Under the pieces are notes generated by a model. That model saw only the letters and a list, made by a program, of their open reading frames with translations, was not told the DNA's origin and did no database searches. Shown here piece by piece: positions 55,481-64,000 of a stretch of DNA of 64,000 bases. Position numbers and translations under genes: made by a program. The first letter of the stretch is position 1; each line of letters starts with the position of its first letter. Source of the DNA: Cyclobacterium amurskyense (lineage in GTDB: Bacteria; Bacteroidota; Bacteroidia; Cytophagales; Cyclobacteriaceae); assembly GCF_001050135.1 (NCBI RefSeq), contig NZ_CP012040.1, positions 2,887,001 through 2,951,000 on the forward strand, written 5' to 3'.

Positions 55481-56404
55481 ATGTACGGAGGGTTTTGGTA
55501 CCATATCAGACATGCATTTGACCATAAAAACAACGGTCTCTACAAGATAATTGCCATCAACTTATTGGCCTTTCTGGTATTGATGGTGCTTAGGGTATTT
55601 TTGACAATAGGTGGGGCAGAAGCCACTTATCGTTCAATCATCTCTGTTTTTATGATGCCAGCAGCTATTCCCCAGTTTTTAATGCAGCCCTGGACGATCA
55701 TAAGCTATATGTTTTTGCATGAAGGCTTCTTGCATATAATATTCAATTTGCTGTTTCTTTATTGGTTCGGCTTGTTAGTGCAAGAGTACCTGGGAAGTAG
55801 AAAGTTGGTCAATTTGTATATCCTTGGCGGAATTGCCGGAGGATTACTTTATATGATCCTTTATAATATTGCCCCTTATTTCAATGATAGGGTGGATGGC
55901 GCTTTAATGCTTGGAGCAAGTGCCGGAGTATTCGCCATAGTGGTAGCCGCGGCCACTTTACGACCTGATACGCAGTTTCATCTGCTTTTGATAGGGCCGG
56001 TAAAAATCAAATACATCGCAATTTTCTACGTGCTTGTGGCCTTTGCCAATTCTGCCGGAGCGAATGCCGGTGGGGAATTGGCTCATTTGGGAGGAGCAGC
56101 AATGGGCTTTATTTATATTCTTCAACTGAATAAAGGGATAGATTTAGGTAAGCCTGTACAAGCAGTAGGGGTGTTTTTTGAAAAGTTGTTTTCACAAAAG
56201 CCTAAAGTAAAAGTGACTTACAGACGGGATGGGGAGGCTTCGAGGAAAAAAACCACTATGAGTTCTTCCACTAGTAGTTCTACAAGTAGAAGCACACAAG
56301 AAGAAATAGATCGGATTTTAGATAAAATTGCTGATAAGGGCTACGATAATCTTACCAAAGAAGAAAAACGCAAGTTGTTTGACTTTAGCAACAAAGACGC
56401 TTAA
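55481..56404 (+). CDS. Rhomboid-family intramembrane serine protease, second copy
   Basis: This 307-residue protein has a rhomboid domain (about 20-225) with FLHEGFLHIIFNLLFLYWFG, LGASAGVFAIVVAAATL (Ser nucleophile, GASAG) and GGELAHLGGAAMGFIYI (catalytic His). A Ser/Thr-rich linker and a C-terminal acidic-basic helical tail (EEIDRILDKIADKGYDNLTKEEKRKLF) resemble the cytoplasmic DUF6576-like extension of Bacteroidota rhomboids. It diverges strongly from the preceding rhomboid, so this is an old pair. It is probably the last gene of the operon. Confidence 0.9.
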   Translation: MYGGFWYHIRHAFDHKNNGLYKIIAINLLAFLVLMVLRVFLTIGGAEATYRSIISVFMMPAAIPQFLMQPWTIISYMFLHEGFLHIIFNLLFLYWFGLLVQEYLGSRKLVNLYILGGIAGGLLYMILYNIAPYFNDRVDGALMLGASAGVFAIVVAAATLRPDTQFHLLLIGPVKIKYIAIFYVLVAFANSAGANAGGELAHLGGAAMGFIYILQLNKGIDLGKPVQAVGVFFEKLFSQKPKVKVTYRRDGEASRKKTTMSSSTSSSTSRSTQEEIDRILDKIADKGYDNLTKEEKRKLFDFSNKDA

Positions 56405-56416
56405 TTCCAAGCACAA

Positions 56417-57040
56417 TTAATTAAGCTTTTCATAGCCCAGAATTTTCTTATAATCAACCAATCCTTTTTCGGTAAGGTAGGGGAGGACTGCAGAAAATAT
56501 AAGCTTATTGTAGTAGGGCAAGCGAATATCATCTGGACCAAAAACAATCTGATTATGGATTAGCCAATAATCGGACAACATAAACATTTGGTTGGCAAGG
56601 TTTTCAAAACTTCCCGGAAACTTTTCTTCGGCAAAAAAACCCTCTGTAGCTAATAACTTAAAGAGATGTATCAATTGCGTTTTTCTTAGCGCAATCATAT
56701 CTAAGTATCGATCTTTGATGAGCTCCTGGTTTTTCATTATTTCCAGTAGATTAAAGAAATAGAATTGATACTGAATATGTAGATGGTAGATATTATCTAA
56801 TAAGTGATATAACTTGTCAAGAGAGCAGGAAAATTTGTCAATTGATTTTGAAAAACCATCAGCCTCATTACACAATCGATAAAAAGCCTTTGTAAGCAGA
56901 TCGTCCAGGTTATTAAATGCTGTAAAGAAATCTTCCTGAGATAAGCTAGCGCTTTCTAGAATCGATTCTAGCTCCAAATTATGGTAAGATTTTTCAGCTA
57001 ATATTGGAAGAATTTTATCGATGATTTGGTTTGGATTCAT
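56417..57040 (-). CDS. TetR-like transcriptional regulator
   Basis: This 207-residue protein shows a TetR-type N-terminal helix-turn-helix (about 1-55: IIDKILPILAEKSYHNLELESILESASLSQEDFFTAFNNLDDLL). A helical ligand-binding region follows, rich in Phe, Tyr and Leu (LYHLLDNIYHLHIQYQFYFFNLLEI). The family call rests on helix pattern and length, since the recognition helix is not typical, so confidence is moderate. It converges with the rhomboid operon and stands 66 bases from rlmN. The target is unknown. Confidence 0.7.
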   Translation of the reverse strand: MNPNQIIDKILPILAEKSYHNLELESILESASLSQEDFFTAFNNLDDLLTKAFYRLCNEADGFSKSIDKFSCSLDKLYHLLDNIYHLHIQYQFYFFNLLEIMKNQELIKDRYLDMIALRKTQLIHLFKLLATEGFFAEEKFPGSFENLANQMFMLSDYWLIHNQIVFGPDDIRLPYYNKLIFSAVLPYLTEKGLVDYKKILGYEKLN

Positions 57041-57105
57041 AACAATACTTTACTTTGTATTTAAATTATTTAGAACACCCTCCAACCCTAAATAACGCAA
57101 AGCCG

Positions 57106-58155
57106 TTATAATTCGTTTTTATTCGCCAATTGACCACAAGCAGCATCAATATCCTGTCCCCGAGATTTTCTTACTTTAGCAACTATACCTGCTGATTCCA
57201 AAACAGAAAGGTAAAGCTCAATCTTATCTGGTGATGCTTGGCGAAATTCTCCTTCATCAATTGGGTTGTATTGGATAATATTGACTTTCGATGGCACATG
57301 CTTGCAGAATTTTGCCAAGGCACGTGCATGTTTTTCGTCATCATTGATCCCGTCCCAAATGACATATTCATAGGTGACTTTTCTTTTTGTTTTACTATAC
57401 CAATATTTCAGAGCCAAAGCAAGATCCTCAACGGTATTGACTTGATTGATTGGCATTAGTCTTGTTCGCGTTTCGTCGATTGCTGAGTGCAAAGATAGGG
57501 CCAAATTGAATTTAACTTCATCATCAGCCAGTTTACGTATCATCTTGGCTATACCAACTGTAGATAATGTGATACGTTTTGGGGAAATTCCTAACCCTTC
57601 TGGGGAACAAATCTTATCAATGGCAGACAACACATTTTGGTAGTTAAGTAAAGGTTCGCCCATTCCCATAAATACAATATTGGTCAGGGGCCTATCGAAA
57701 TACAAGCTGGCCTCTTCTTGAATAGCAACGACCTGATCATATATTTCATCAGGATTTAAGTTACGCATTCTTTTTAACCTCGCAGTAGCACAAAAGTTAC
57801 AATCCAGGCTACAGCCAACCTGAGATGAAACACAAGCCGTAATTCTTTTTGAGGTAGGGATAAGCACAGACTCTACAATATTGTCATCGTATAACTTGAC
57901 GGCATTTTTTATGGTGCCATCACTACTCCTTTGAAATTGATCTACTAGAATGTGGTTGATGGTGAAATTGGCTTTCAATATCTCTCTGGTAGATTTAGAG
58001 ATATTGCTCATGTCATCAAAGTTTTTCAATGATTTGTTCCAAAGCCACTCGTAGACCTGTTTGGCTCGAAACTTTTTTTCACCTACAGAGAGAAAATAAG
58101 CTTCTAGTTCTGCGAGCTCTAATTTTCTAATGTCTTGTTTTTTTTCTGTCTGCAT
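57106..58155 (-). CDS. rlmN: 23S rRNA (adenine2503-C2)-methyltransferase, dual-specificity RlmN
   Basis: This 349-residue radical-SAM enzyme methylates C2 of A2503 in 23S rRNA and A37 in some tRNAs. The iron-sulfur motif CSLDCNFC is at 115-122 (Cys115, 119, 122). QVYEWLWNKSLKNFDDMSNISK is the RNA-binding N-terminal region, FMGMGEPLLNYQNVL and LALSLHSAIDETR are the SAM-binding blocks, and DIDAACGQL contains the methyl-accepting Cys340. The second catalytic Cys is also the CxxxC partner. Length is normal. A large dispersed repeat starts 30 bases before its start codon. Confidence 0.95.
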   Translation of the reverse strand: MQTEKKQDIRKLELAELEAYFLSVGEKKFRAKQVYEWLWNKSLKNFDDMSNISKSTREILKANFTINHILVDQFQRSSDGTIKNAVKLYDDNIVESVLIPTSKRITACVSSQVGCSLDCNFCATARLKRMRNLNPDEIYDQVVAIQEEASLYFDRPLTNIVFMGMGEPLLNYQNVLSAIDKICSPEGLGISPKRITLSTVGIAKMIRKLADDEVKFNLALSLHSAIDETRTRLMPINQVNTVEDLALALKYWYSKTKRKVTYEYVIWDGINDDEKHARALAKFCKHVPSKVNIIQYNPIDEGEFRQASPDKIELYLSVLESAGIVAKVRKSRGQDIDAACGQLANKNEL

Positions 58156-58184
58156 GATTTTTGATTTGATTCGAACGCGAATTT

Positions 58185-58354
58185 AACCCGGATTATGTAA
58201 TAGGATTCGTGATGAGTGTTGCAATCGCAAGAAAATCAGGCTGTTTGGAGATTTTAGCATAGCACCGCTATGGTGAAATTGAAAACAGCAACGAAGTGGC
58301 TGATTTTATAGCGATTTCAGCACGTAATAGAATGTCTATTGCATATTTCGGGTT
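58185..58354 (-). repeat. Dispersed intergenic repeat, copy B (170 bp)
   Basis: It is the nearly complete reverse complement of 25172-25362, from AACCCGGATTATGTAATAGG to GCATATTTCGGGTT, but lacks about 21 bases. The internal AGCATAGCACCGCTATGGTG is partly palindromic. It fills most of the 265-bp gap between rlmN and the sulfatase gene. Confidence 0.85.
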
Positions 58355-58420
58355 TAACAGCCTCTTAGCCATTAAAGGTTCAAAATTCCAATTGTTATTT
58401 TTAAGGTTCTAAATTTCGAG

Positions 58421-59857
58421 CTATTTTCTAGAAGGAAGTTTACCACCTGTTTTTTCTAATTCTTTCATTAGTTTACCCTCCAAAGCTACCACCTTTTCTG
58501 GCTGGCTATGCGATAGGTCTTGATTTTCCCCTGGGTCATTTTCAAGATCGAAGAGTTGGTTCTCACCACTTTCGTAGTCATGAATTAATTTCCACTTCCC
58601 TTTTCTTATAGCTGAGCCTGGCTTCCATGCGCTTCCATGGTATTGTGGGTAATGCCAAAAGAAGAGGTCTCTCTCAGGGGCCTTACCTCCTGTAAGGAAT
58701 GAAGAAAGGTCTATCCCGTCATTGGATTCAAAATTGGATCCAGCAATACTGAGTAAGGTAGGGAAAAAATCCATGCTTGTGACAGGTAAATCTGTGACTT
58801 TACCTGGCGTTTTGATTCCAGGTCCTTTGATGATTAGAGGCACCCTTATTCCTCCCTCATAACACCATCCTTTTCCTGCCCTTAATGGTCCATTGGCTGT
58901 AGGCGCACCTTCTCCGTACAAGGTGGACAGGCCTCCATTGTCACTCGTAAGGATTACCCAGGTGTTTTCATCAAGTCCCTTTTCTTTTAGCTCTTTTAGT
59001 ATTCTGCCCACATTTTCGTCCATTGCAGCCACCATAGAGGCGTAGGCTGCATTGTCTTGAATCAGTTTGGTTTGCCCATCACCTTCTTGCCTGTAGCTAG
59101 GCTGGCCTTCCGCTAAAGTTATTTTTGCTTTTTTATTAATAAAGTACTCATGCTTTTTTGGGGCCGCTTGTATGGGCGTGTGCACACTGTAAAATGAAAG
59201 ATACAGCAAAAACGGCTTGTCAGAATTTTCCTGAATCAATTGCAAACTTTCATTTGTCAACCTGTCCGTTAGGTATTCGCCTTCAGGACCATCAGGAAGT
59301 TTTGGATTCCCATAAGGGGCGTAATAGCCATTGCTCAGGCCCTTTTTTAACTGAGGAGCTCCTACACGCCACCCACCGATGTTTTTATCAAAGCCCTGAT
59401 GTTCTGGCCAGTATTTTTCTTCTTCGCCTAAATGCCACTTGCCAATGAAATAGGTCTGATATCCATTTTCTTTTAACTTTTCAGCTAGAGTCGTTTCTTC
59501 CAGAGCAAGTTCATCGCGAATGGGAGGGGTGACAATTGGGCGTTGGTCCTCAAACTTATCAAAGCCAGGGATCCAATCTGTGATACCTAGCCTGTTGGGA
59601 TGCTTTCCGGTCATCAACGCCGCTCGGGTGGGGCTGCAGACAGGGTGGGCTGCGTAAGCCTGCGTAAATCGAATCCCTTCCGAAGCCATTCGGTCTAGGT
59701 TGGGCGTTTCATAAAAACTATCAGGGTAATTGGCTTTAACATCTGCCCATCCAAGATCATCAACAAGAATAAATACGAAGTTTGGTTTTTGCTCTTCCTT
59801 TTTCTGACAAGAGCTCGCTACCAAAGCTATGTAAAGAAGTATCAATATTTTTTTCAT
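58421..59857 (-). CDS. Lipoprotein sulfatase (arylsulfatase A type)
   Basis: This 478-residue formylglycine-dependent sulfatase probably acts on a sulfated glycan. A lipoprotein signal ends at Cys17 (VASSCQ). PNFVFILVDDLGWADV (metal-binding Asp pair) precedes HPVCSPTRAALMTGKHPNRLGI with the modifiable Cys74 in CSPTR. YFIGKWHLG, YLSFYSVHTPIQAAP, ILTSDNGG and KWKLIHDYESGENQLFDLENDPGE are the later family blocks. It differs in type from the 402-2030 sulfatase. It stands alone and diverges from clpB. Confidence 0.92.
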   Translation of the reverse strand: MKKILILLYIALVASSCQKKEEQKPNFVFILVDDLGWADVKANYPDSFYETPNLDRMASEGIRFTQAYAAHPVCSPTRAALMTGKHPNRLGITDWIPGFDKFEDQRPIVTPPIRDELALEETTLAEKLKENGYQTYFIGKWHLGEEEKYWPEHQGFDKNIGGWRVGAPQLKKGLSNGYYAPYGNPKLPDGPEGEYLTDRLTNESLQLIQENSDKPFLLYLSFYSVHTPIQAAPKKHEYFINKKAKITLAEGQPSYRQEGDGQTKLIQDNAAYASMVAAMDENVGRILKELKEKGLDENTWVILTSDNGGLSTLYGEGAPTANGPLRAGKGWCYEGGIRVPLIIKGPGIKTPGKVTDLPVTSMDFFPTLLSIAGSNFESNDGIDLSSFLTGGKAPERDLFFWHYPQYHGSAWKPGSAIRKGKWKLIHDYESGENQLFDLENDPGENQDLSHSQPEKVVALEGKLMKELEKTGGKLPSRK

Positions 59858-60108
59858 ACGATTAATTGGTCAGGCCTTTAAAATGTAAAGGTAAATAATA
59901 CAATGAAATTATAGCTAGAGATTTTAAAGAGGAACAAATCTTCACTAATAAATAAACACAATCTCTGTCAAAAAGGCCGTTTTTTTCTTTTTTTATGACC
60001 GAAATCGGACATAATTACAGTGTTTGGCTTAAAAAATCGTTTGGTTTCATATTTGATAAATGGATAATAAGCAATACAAAATATTCAAAAAATAATCAAA
60101 AGAGCGAA

Positions 60109-62724
60109 ATGGATTTCAAGCAATTTACTATAAAATCACAAGAGGTGATTCAAAAGGCTTTGGAGCTTTGCACCTCTGAGCAACAACAGCTTATAGAGCC
60201 AGCTCATTTATTAAAAGGTATAATTCAGGAAGACGTCAATGTAAGGGAGTTTTTATTTAAGAAGTTGGAGGTTAATTCTGACCTGGTTCTTCAAAAACTG
60301 GATGAAATCATTGCCCAATACCCAAAAGTTAGTGGGCAACAGCCTTATTTATCCAATGCAACCAATGAGGCTATAACCAAGGCTAAGAATTACCTTAAAA
60401 CTTTTGGTGATGAATTTGTGGCTGTAGAACATTTGTTATTAGGAGTTTTGGCCGGATCGGAGAAAGTAGCTCAGCTATTGAAGGATCAGGGGCTAAATGA
60501 AAAGAGGTTAATAGAAGTTATTAAGGAACTTAGAAAAGGAAATAAGGTGACTGATCAAAATGCAGAATCAAAGTACAGGTCATTAGAAAAATACTCTAAA
60601 AACCTAAATGAACTGGCCAAAAAAGGGAAAATTGACCCTGTAATCGGTAGGGATGAGGAGATCAGAAGGGTTTTACAGATTTTGGCCAGAAGGACAAAAA
60701 ACAATCCGATTCTCTTAGGAGAACCAGGAGTTGGTAAAACGGCCATTGTGGAAGGGCTGGCCCAGCGTATAGTTAGTGGAGATGTACCTGAAAACCTTAA
60801 AAGCAAAATTCTTATCTCTTTAGATATGGGTTTGTTGGTGGCAGGAGCCAAATACAAAGGTGAATTTGAGGAAAGGCTTAAATCTGTTATCAAGGAAGTT
60901 ACAGATTCAGACGGAGAAATTATTCTTTTCATAGATGAGATCCATACTTTGATAGGCGCCGGTGGAGGTGGAGAGGGAGCAATGGATGCTGCCAATTTGT
61001 TGAAGCCTGCCCTGGCTAGGGGTGAGTTACATGCAATAGGAGCCACTACCCTAAAAGAGTATCAGAAGTACATTGAAAAAGACAAAGCGCTTGAACGAAG
61101 GTTTCAGCAAGTAGTAGTGGATGAGCCGGATGTAGCTGATGCCATTTCTATTTTAAGAGGGATCAAGGACAAGTATGAATTGCACCATGGTGTAAGGATT
61201 AAAGATGATGCAGTGATTGCTGCTGTTGAGCTTTCTCAACGGTACATTACAGATAGATACCTGCCTGACAAAGCCATAGATTTGATGGATGAGGCAGGGG
61301 CGAAGTTGAGGATGGAGATTGATTCTCTGCCTCAGGAGCTGGATGAAATGAACAGGCGTATCATGCAATTGGAAATTGAGCGGGAGGCCATTCGTAGAGA
61401 GAAGAACAAGGATAAAGAAACAGTCCTTAGCAAGGAATTGGCAGATTTAACTGAGAAAAGACAGGAAATAAAAGGCAAATGGGAAAGTGAGAAGGCGGTT
61501 ATCCAAGGCATCCAACGCGAAAAAGAAAACATTGACAAGTTCAAGATTGAAGCAGAACAGGCAGAAAGAGGTGGTGACTTTGGTAAGGTAGCTGAAATTC
61601 GCTACGGTAAGATTGTGGAAAGTGAGAAAAAACTGGAATCCTTTAAGCAGCAATTGAAAGAAATGCAAGAGGGCTCTCCTTTATTAAAAGAAGAAGTGGA
61701 TGCGGAAGACATTGCAGCCGTAGTGAGTAAATGGACAGGAATTCCATTGTCTAAAATGATCCAAAGTGAAAGAGAAAAACTGCTTCACTTAGAAGAAGAA
61801 CTTGGAAAACGTGTAGCTGGACAGACAGAGGCCATTGTGGCGCTGTCGGATGCGGTGAGAAGAAGCCGAGCTGGATTGCAGGATCCCAAAAGACCGATAG
61901 GTTCATTCATATTCCTGGGAACAACAGGGGTGGGTAAAACAGAGTTGGCCAAAGCCTTGGCAGAGTACTTGTTTAGTGATGAAAATGCCATGGTTAGGAT
62001 TGATATGTCTGAATACCAGGAAAGGCATGCGGTCAGCAGGCTGGTAGGAGCACCTCCAGGATATGTAGGCTATGATGAAGGAGGGCAACTTACAGAAGCT
62101 GTCAGAAGAAGACCTTATTCAGTAGTGCTGCTTGATGAAATTGAAAAAGCACATCCTGATGTGTTCAATATTCTCTTGCAGGTATTGGACGATGGTAGGC
62201 TTACTGACAACAAAGGTCGAGTAGCTAACTTTAAAAATACCATCATCATTATGACCACCAATATCGGCTCTCATTTGATTCAGGAGCGATTTGAGACCAT
62301 CAATGAATTCAACAAGGAAGTAGTGATGGAAACTACTAAGGAGGAGGTTTTCAATATGTTGAAAAAATCCATGCGACCTGAGTTCTTAAATCGTATAGAT
62401 GAGACCATCATGTTTGAGCCACTAAATAAGGAGATTCTTCGAAAAATTGTGGACATACAATGGAGAGAGATTCAGGATCGTTTGTCTGAAGCCGGTATAG
62501 AGATTGGTGCAACTCAGGAAGTGTTGGATTATTTGGGAGAGGTAGGTTTTGATCCTCAATATGGTGCCAGACCATTGAAAAGAACAATGCAAAGGCTGGT
62601 ACTTAACGAATTATCAAAACAAATCTTGAGTGGATATGTTAAGAATGATAGCGCAGTGTTGGTAGACCTTGATGCAGAGAATCAGATCTATTTCAAAAAC
62701 ATAGATAATGTAGAAGTAAGTTAA
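60109..62724 (+). CDS. clpB: ATP-dependent chaperone ClpB
   Basis: This 871-residue hexameric AAA+ disaggregase works with DnaK to resolubilise aggregated proteins. The N domain (1-145) is followed by the first AAA domain with GEPGVGKT at about 204-211 and IDEIHTLIGAGG, the coiled-coil M domain (about 400-525), and the second AAA domain with GTTGVGKTE at about 604, RIDMSEYQERHAVSRLVGAPPGYVG and LLDEIEKAHPDVFNILLQVLDDG. I start at the ATG at 60109, where homologues begin (MDFKQFTIKSQEVI); an upstream ATG at 59995 adds 38 residues lacking homology. No CIRCE-like inverted repeat is seen upstream. It ends in a strong terminator. Confidence 0.97.
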   Translation: MDFKQFTIKSQEVIQKALELCTSEQQQLIEPAHLLKGIIQEDVNVREFLFKKLEVNSDLVLQKLDEIIAQYPKVSGQQPYLSNATNEAITKAKNYLKTFGDEFVAVEHLLLGVLAGSEKVAQLLKDQGLNEKRLIEVIKELRKGNKVTDQNAESKYRSLEKYSKNLNELAKKGKIDPVIGRDEEIRRVLQILARRTKNNPILLGEPGVGKTAIVEGLAQRIVSGDVPENLKSKILISLDMGLLVAGAKYKGEFEERLKSVIKEVTDSDGEIILFIDEIHTLIGAGGGGEGAMDAANLLKPALARGELHAIGATTLKEYQKYIEKDKALERRFQQVVVDEPDVADAISILRGIKDKYELHHGVRIKDDAVIAAVELSQRYITDRYLPDKAIDLMDEAGAKLRMEIDSLPQELDEMNRRIMQLEIEREAIRREKNKDKETVLSKELADLTEKRQEIKGKWESEKAVIQGIQREKENIDKFKIEAEQAERGGDFGKVAEIRYGKIVESEKKLESFKQQLKEMQEGSPLLKEEVDAEDIAAVVSKWTGIPLSKMIQSEREKLLHLEEELGKRVAGQTEAIVALSDAVRRSRAGLQDPKRPIGSFIFLGTTGVGKTELAKALAEYLFSDENAMVRIDMSEYQERHAVSRLVGAPPGYVGYDEGGQLTEAVRRRPYSVVLLDEIEKAHPDVFNILLQVLDDGRLTDNKGRVANFKNTIIIMTTNIGSHLIQERFETINEFNKEVVMETTKEEVFNMLKKSMRPEFLNRIDETIMFEPLNKEILRKIVDIQWREIQDRLSEAGIEIGATQEVLDYLGEVGFDPQYGARPLKRTMQRLVLNELSKQILSGYVKNDSAVLVDLDAENQIYFKNIDNVEVS

Positions 62725-62872
62725 TCCCTAATTAGGCAATGCCATTGCCAAAGTGTACAGGGAAGCGATTATATCGAGTAATAGTAGCGCGATAACTTCT
62801 TTCAACATTAAGTAATGGAATGGTTATTGTGTTAAGTTTTATAGAGTTTGGTTAATTGGGTTTATTAGTTGG

Positions 62873-62906
62873 ACAGCCAACCCGTTTTCGGGTTGGCTGT
62901 TTTTTG
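62873..62906 (+). terminator. Terminator after clpB
   Basis: ACAGCCAACCCG (62873-62884) pairs perfectly with CGGGTTGGCTGT (62889-62900) over a TTTT loop, followed by six T. It lies about 150 bases after clpB, in a 311-bp interval that also contains the small palindrome GGCAATGCCATTGCC near 62737. Confidence 0.88.
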
Positions 62907-63035
62907 TGTCCATTGAAAAATGGATAAACAGCTTGCCATGTGGTTGGTGTTTTATGCTTTTGAAACCGGGTTAAAAATTTATATATTAAGCATATAATAT
63001 ATTCTTAATCAAGTTTAGAACAATTAGCCCAATCA

Positions 63036-64000
63036 ATGCATAAATTACTTTCCTTTCAACTGCTGTTTTTTATTTGTTTTTTCTCTGCACTGCAACTTGT
63101 AGAGGCTTCGGAATTAGCGCCATTGGCTAAATCAAAAAAAATAGTGCTGATAGCAGGTCCAAAAAGCCATGGACCCAAAGTTCATGAATACATTAAATCT
63201 GTAAGGCTGATTAAAACCATGTTGGACAATTCCAATGTGGAGGGCATAACTACGGAGATTCATTTTAATGGTTGGCCTGAAAATATTCAAAGTTTGGATG
63301 AAGCTGATCTTATACTTTTTGTTTCCGATGGTCGAGATGGACATTTGGGTTCTGAAGTTCCATTTATGACCGAAGAGCGAATGAAAATAATGCAAAAACA
63401 AATGGAAAGGGGCTGCGGATTGTCCCTGATTCATTTTTCAACTTTCGCATCAGATGAAAATGGTAAGAAGGTTTTGGAATGGGGAGGTGGCTATTTTGAC
63501 TGGCAGGATGAACAAGGGGAGAGGAATTGGTATTCAGCAATAAAGACCATGGAGAGTAAGCTTGTGTTCCCTAATGCCAAACACCCCATTTTATCTGGCA
63601 TCGAACCTTTCAAGCTGAAAGATGAATTTTATTACAATATTCGTTTTCAGGCTCATGACAATCGTTTAAAGCTTATAGCGGAAGTTCCGGAATTGGAAGG
63701 CGTGGAGGACAATGGCAATGCTGTAGCTTGGGCTGTAGAAAGGCAGGATGGGGGTAGAGGTTTTAGCACTACCATGGGACATTTTTATTCCAATTGGGAG
63801 AATGACAACTTTAGGAAAATGATCCTAAATGGGACTGTCTGGGCAGCAGGAGCAAAGATCCCTAGGGGAGGAGTTGAAGCAAAGTTTTATGAGGATGCTG
63901 AAGTGACCCAATTTTTGTATGAAAAGTCCCGAAAAGCCTTGCTGTTGACAGGAAATCATCATCCCGCACACCCATGGGAGAAAACTTCTCCACTTATTAA
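63036..64000 (+). CDS. ThuA-domain exported protein (cut by window edge)
   Basis: The frame from ATG 63036 remains open to the last base, giving at least 321 residues. A signal peptide (LLSFQLLFFICFFSALQLVEA) is followed by a ThuA/glutamine-amidotransferase-like domain: KKIVLIAGPKSHGPKVHEYIKS, ADLILFVSDGRDGH, GLSLIHFSTFA with the conserved His, HPILSGIEPFKLKDEFYYN and GRGFSTTMGHFYSNWENDNFRKMILNGTVWAAG. The ending fits ThuA-like proteins of Planctomycetes and Bacteroidota, frequently near sulfatases and glycan genes. The role is probably in sugar metabolism, but enzymatic activity is unknown. The downstream part, perhaps fused to another domain, lies outside the window. Confidence 0.85.
   Translation, partial: MHKLLSFQLLFFICFFSALQLVEASELAPLAKSKKIVLIAGPKSHGPKVHEYIKSVRLIKTMLDNSNVEGITTEIHFNGWPENIQSLDEADLILFVSDGRDGHLGSEVPFMTEERMKIMQKQMERGCGLSLIHFSTFASDENGKKVLEWGGGYFDWQDEQGERNWYSAIKTMESKLVFPNAKHPILSGIEPFKLKDEFYYNIRFQAHDNRLKLIAEVPELEGVEDNGNAVAWAVERQDGGRGFSTTMGHFYSNWENDNFRKMILNGTVWAAGAKIPRGGVEAKFYEDAEVTQFLYEKSRKALLLTGNHHPAHPWEKTSPLI

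Noticed and set aside
59995..60108. 38-residue N-terminal extension of ClpB
   Set aside because: Homologues start at the internal Met (60109), and the extension has no conserved features.
1..64000. CRISPR arrays, tRNA or rRNA genes
   Set aside because: I saw no regularly spaced 25-40-bp direct repeats with unique spacers and no tRNA cloverleaf or rRNA sequence; the 21-bp arrays have no spacers.

Overview
The window looks like the chromosome of a marine, polysaccharide-degrading member of the Bacteroidota, most likely a Cyclobacteriaceae-type bacterium. This is an inference from gene content: FGE-type sulfatases, alginate-lyase-like and heparinase II/III proteins, two proteins with type IX secretion (Por) tails, a TonB-dependent receptor, a bacillithiol gene (bshA), a GH3/beta-lactamase fusion, -7 boxes of the TAnnTTTG kind, and weak Shine-Dalgarno signals.

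Layout. 0-3.4 kb: end of one sulfatase, a second sulfatase and an alginate-lyase-like protein, i.e. part of a sulfated-polysaccharide locus. 3.5-16.1 kb: a TonB receptor, an M1 peptidase, a VOC protein, an S41 protease, a hemerythrin-ruvX-def run, a nitrilase-type amidase, a T9SS cargo protein and murF. 16.2-25.6 kb: an accessory island. 25.7-37.3 kb: a large Ycf48/BNR-repeat T9SS protein, two near-duplicate secreted esterases flanking a heparinase II/III protein and a CotH protein, a DinB/MDMPI-like protein and a broken dihydrofolate-reductase-like gene. 38-46 kb: a universal stress protein, an aldo/keto reductase and the 2-oxoglutarate dehydrogenase operon sucA-sucB-lpd on the minus strand. 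46-63 kb: an epimerase-like SDR, a fatty acid hydroxylase, bshA, the GH3/beta-lactamase fusion, a small membrane protein with mutL, two rhomboid proteases, a TetR-like regulator, rlmN, a sulfatase and clpB. A ThuA-domain protein runs off the right end.

Main discovery. Positions 17394-21336 read as an integron-type cassette array with no integrase in the window. Three attC-like palindromes with AAC...GTT ends follow one another. The first bases of each of three cassettes are the exact reverse complement of that cassette's own last bases: GTTGTATTGA with TCAATACAAC, GTTGTGTGTA with TACACACAAC, and TTATGTGGC with GCCACATAA. Circular cassettes carrying their own attC predict this. The first cassette has no convincing gene but holds a 171-bp nested-hairpin element. 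The second carries three genes (SDR, AraC regulator, membrane protein). The third carries one lipoprotein.

The rest of the island holds other non-coding structure: four REP-like copies; about 470 bp of degenerate 21-bp tandem repeats in two opposed arrays that spell the same heptad on opposite strands; an IS91-like transposase fragment; an A+T-rich two-gene acyltransferase/ATP-grasp operon; a multi-hairpin stretch that may be a group II intron relic; and one copy of a 170-190-bp dispersed repeat whose inverted second copy sits 33 kb away.
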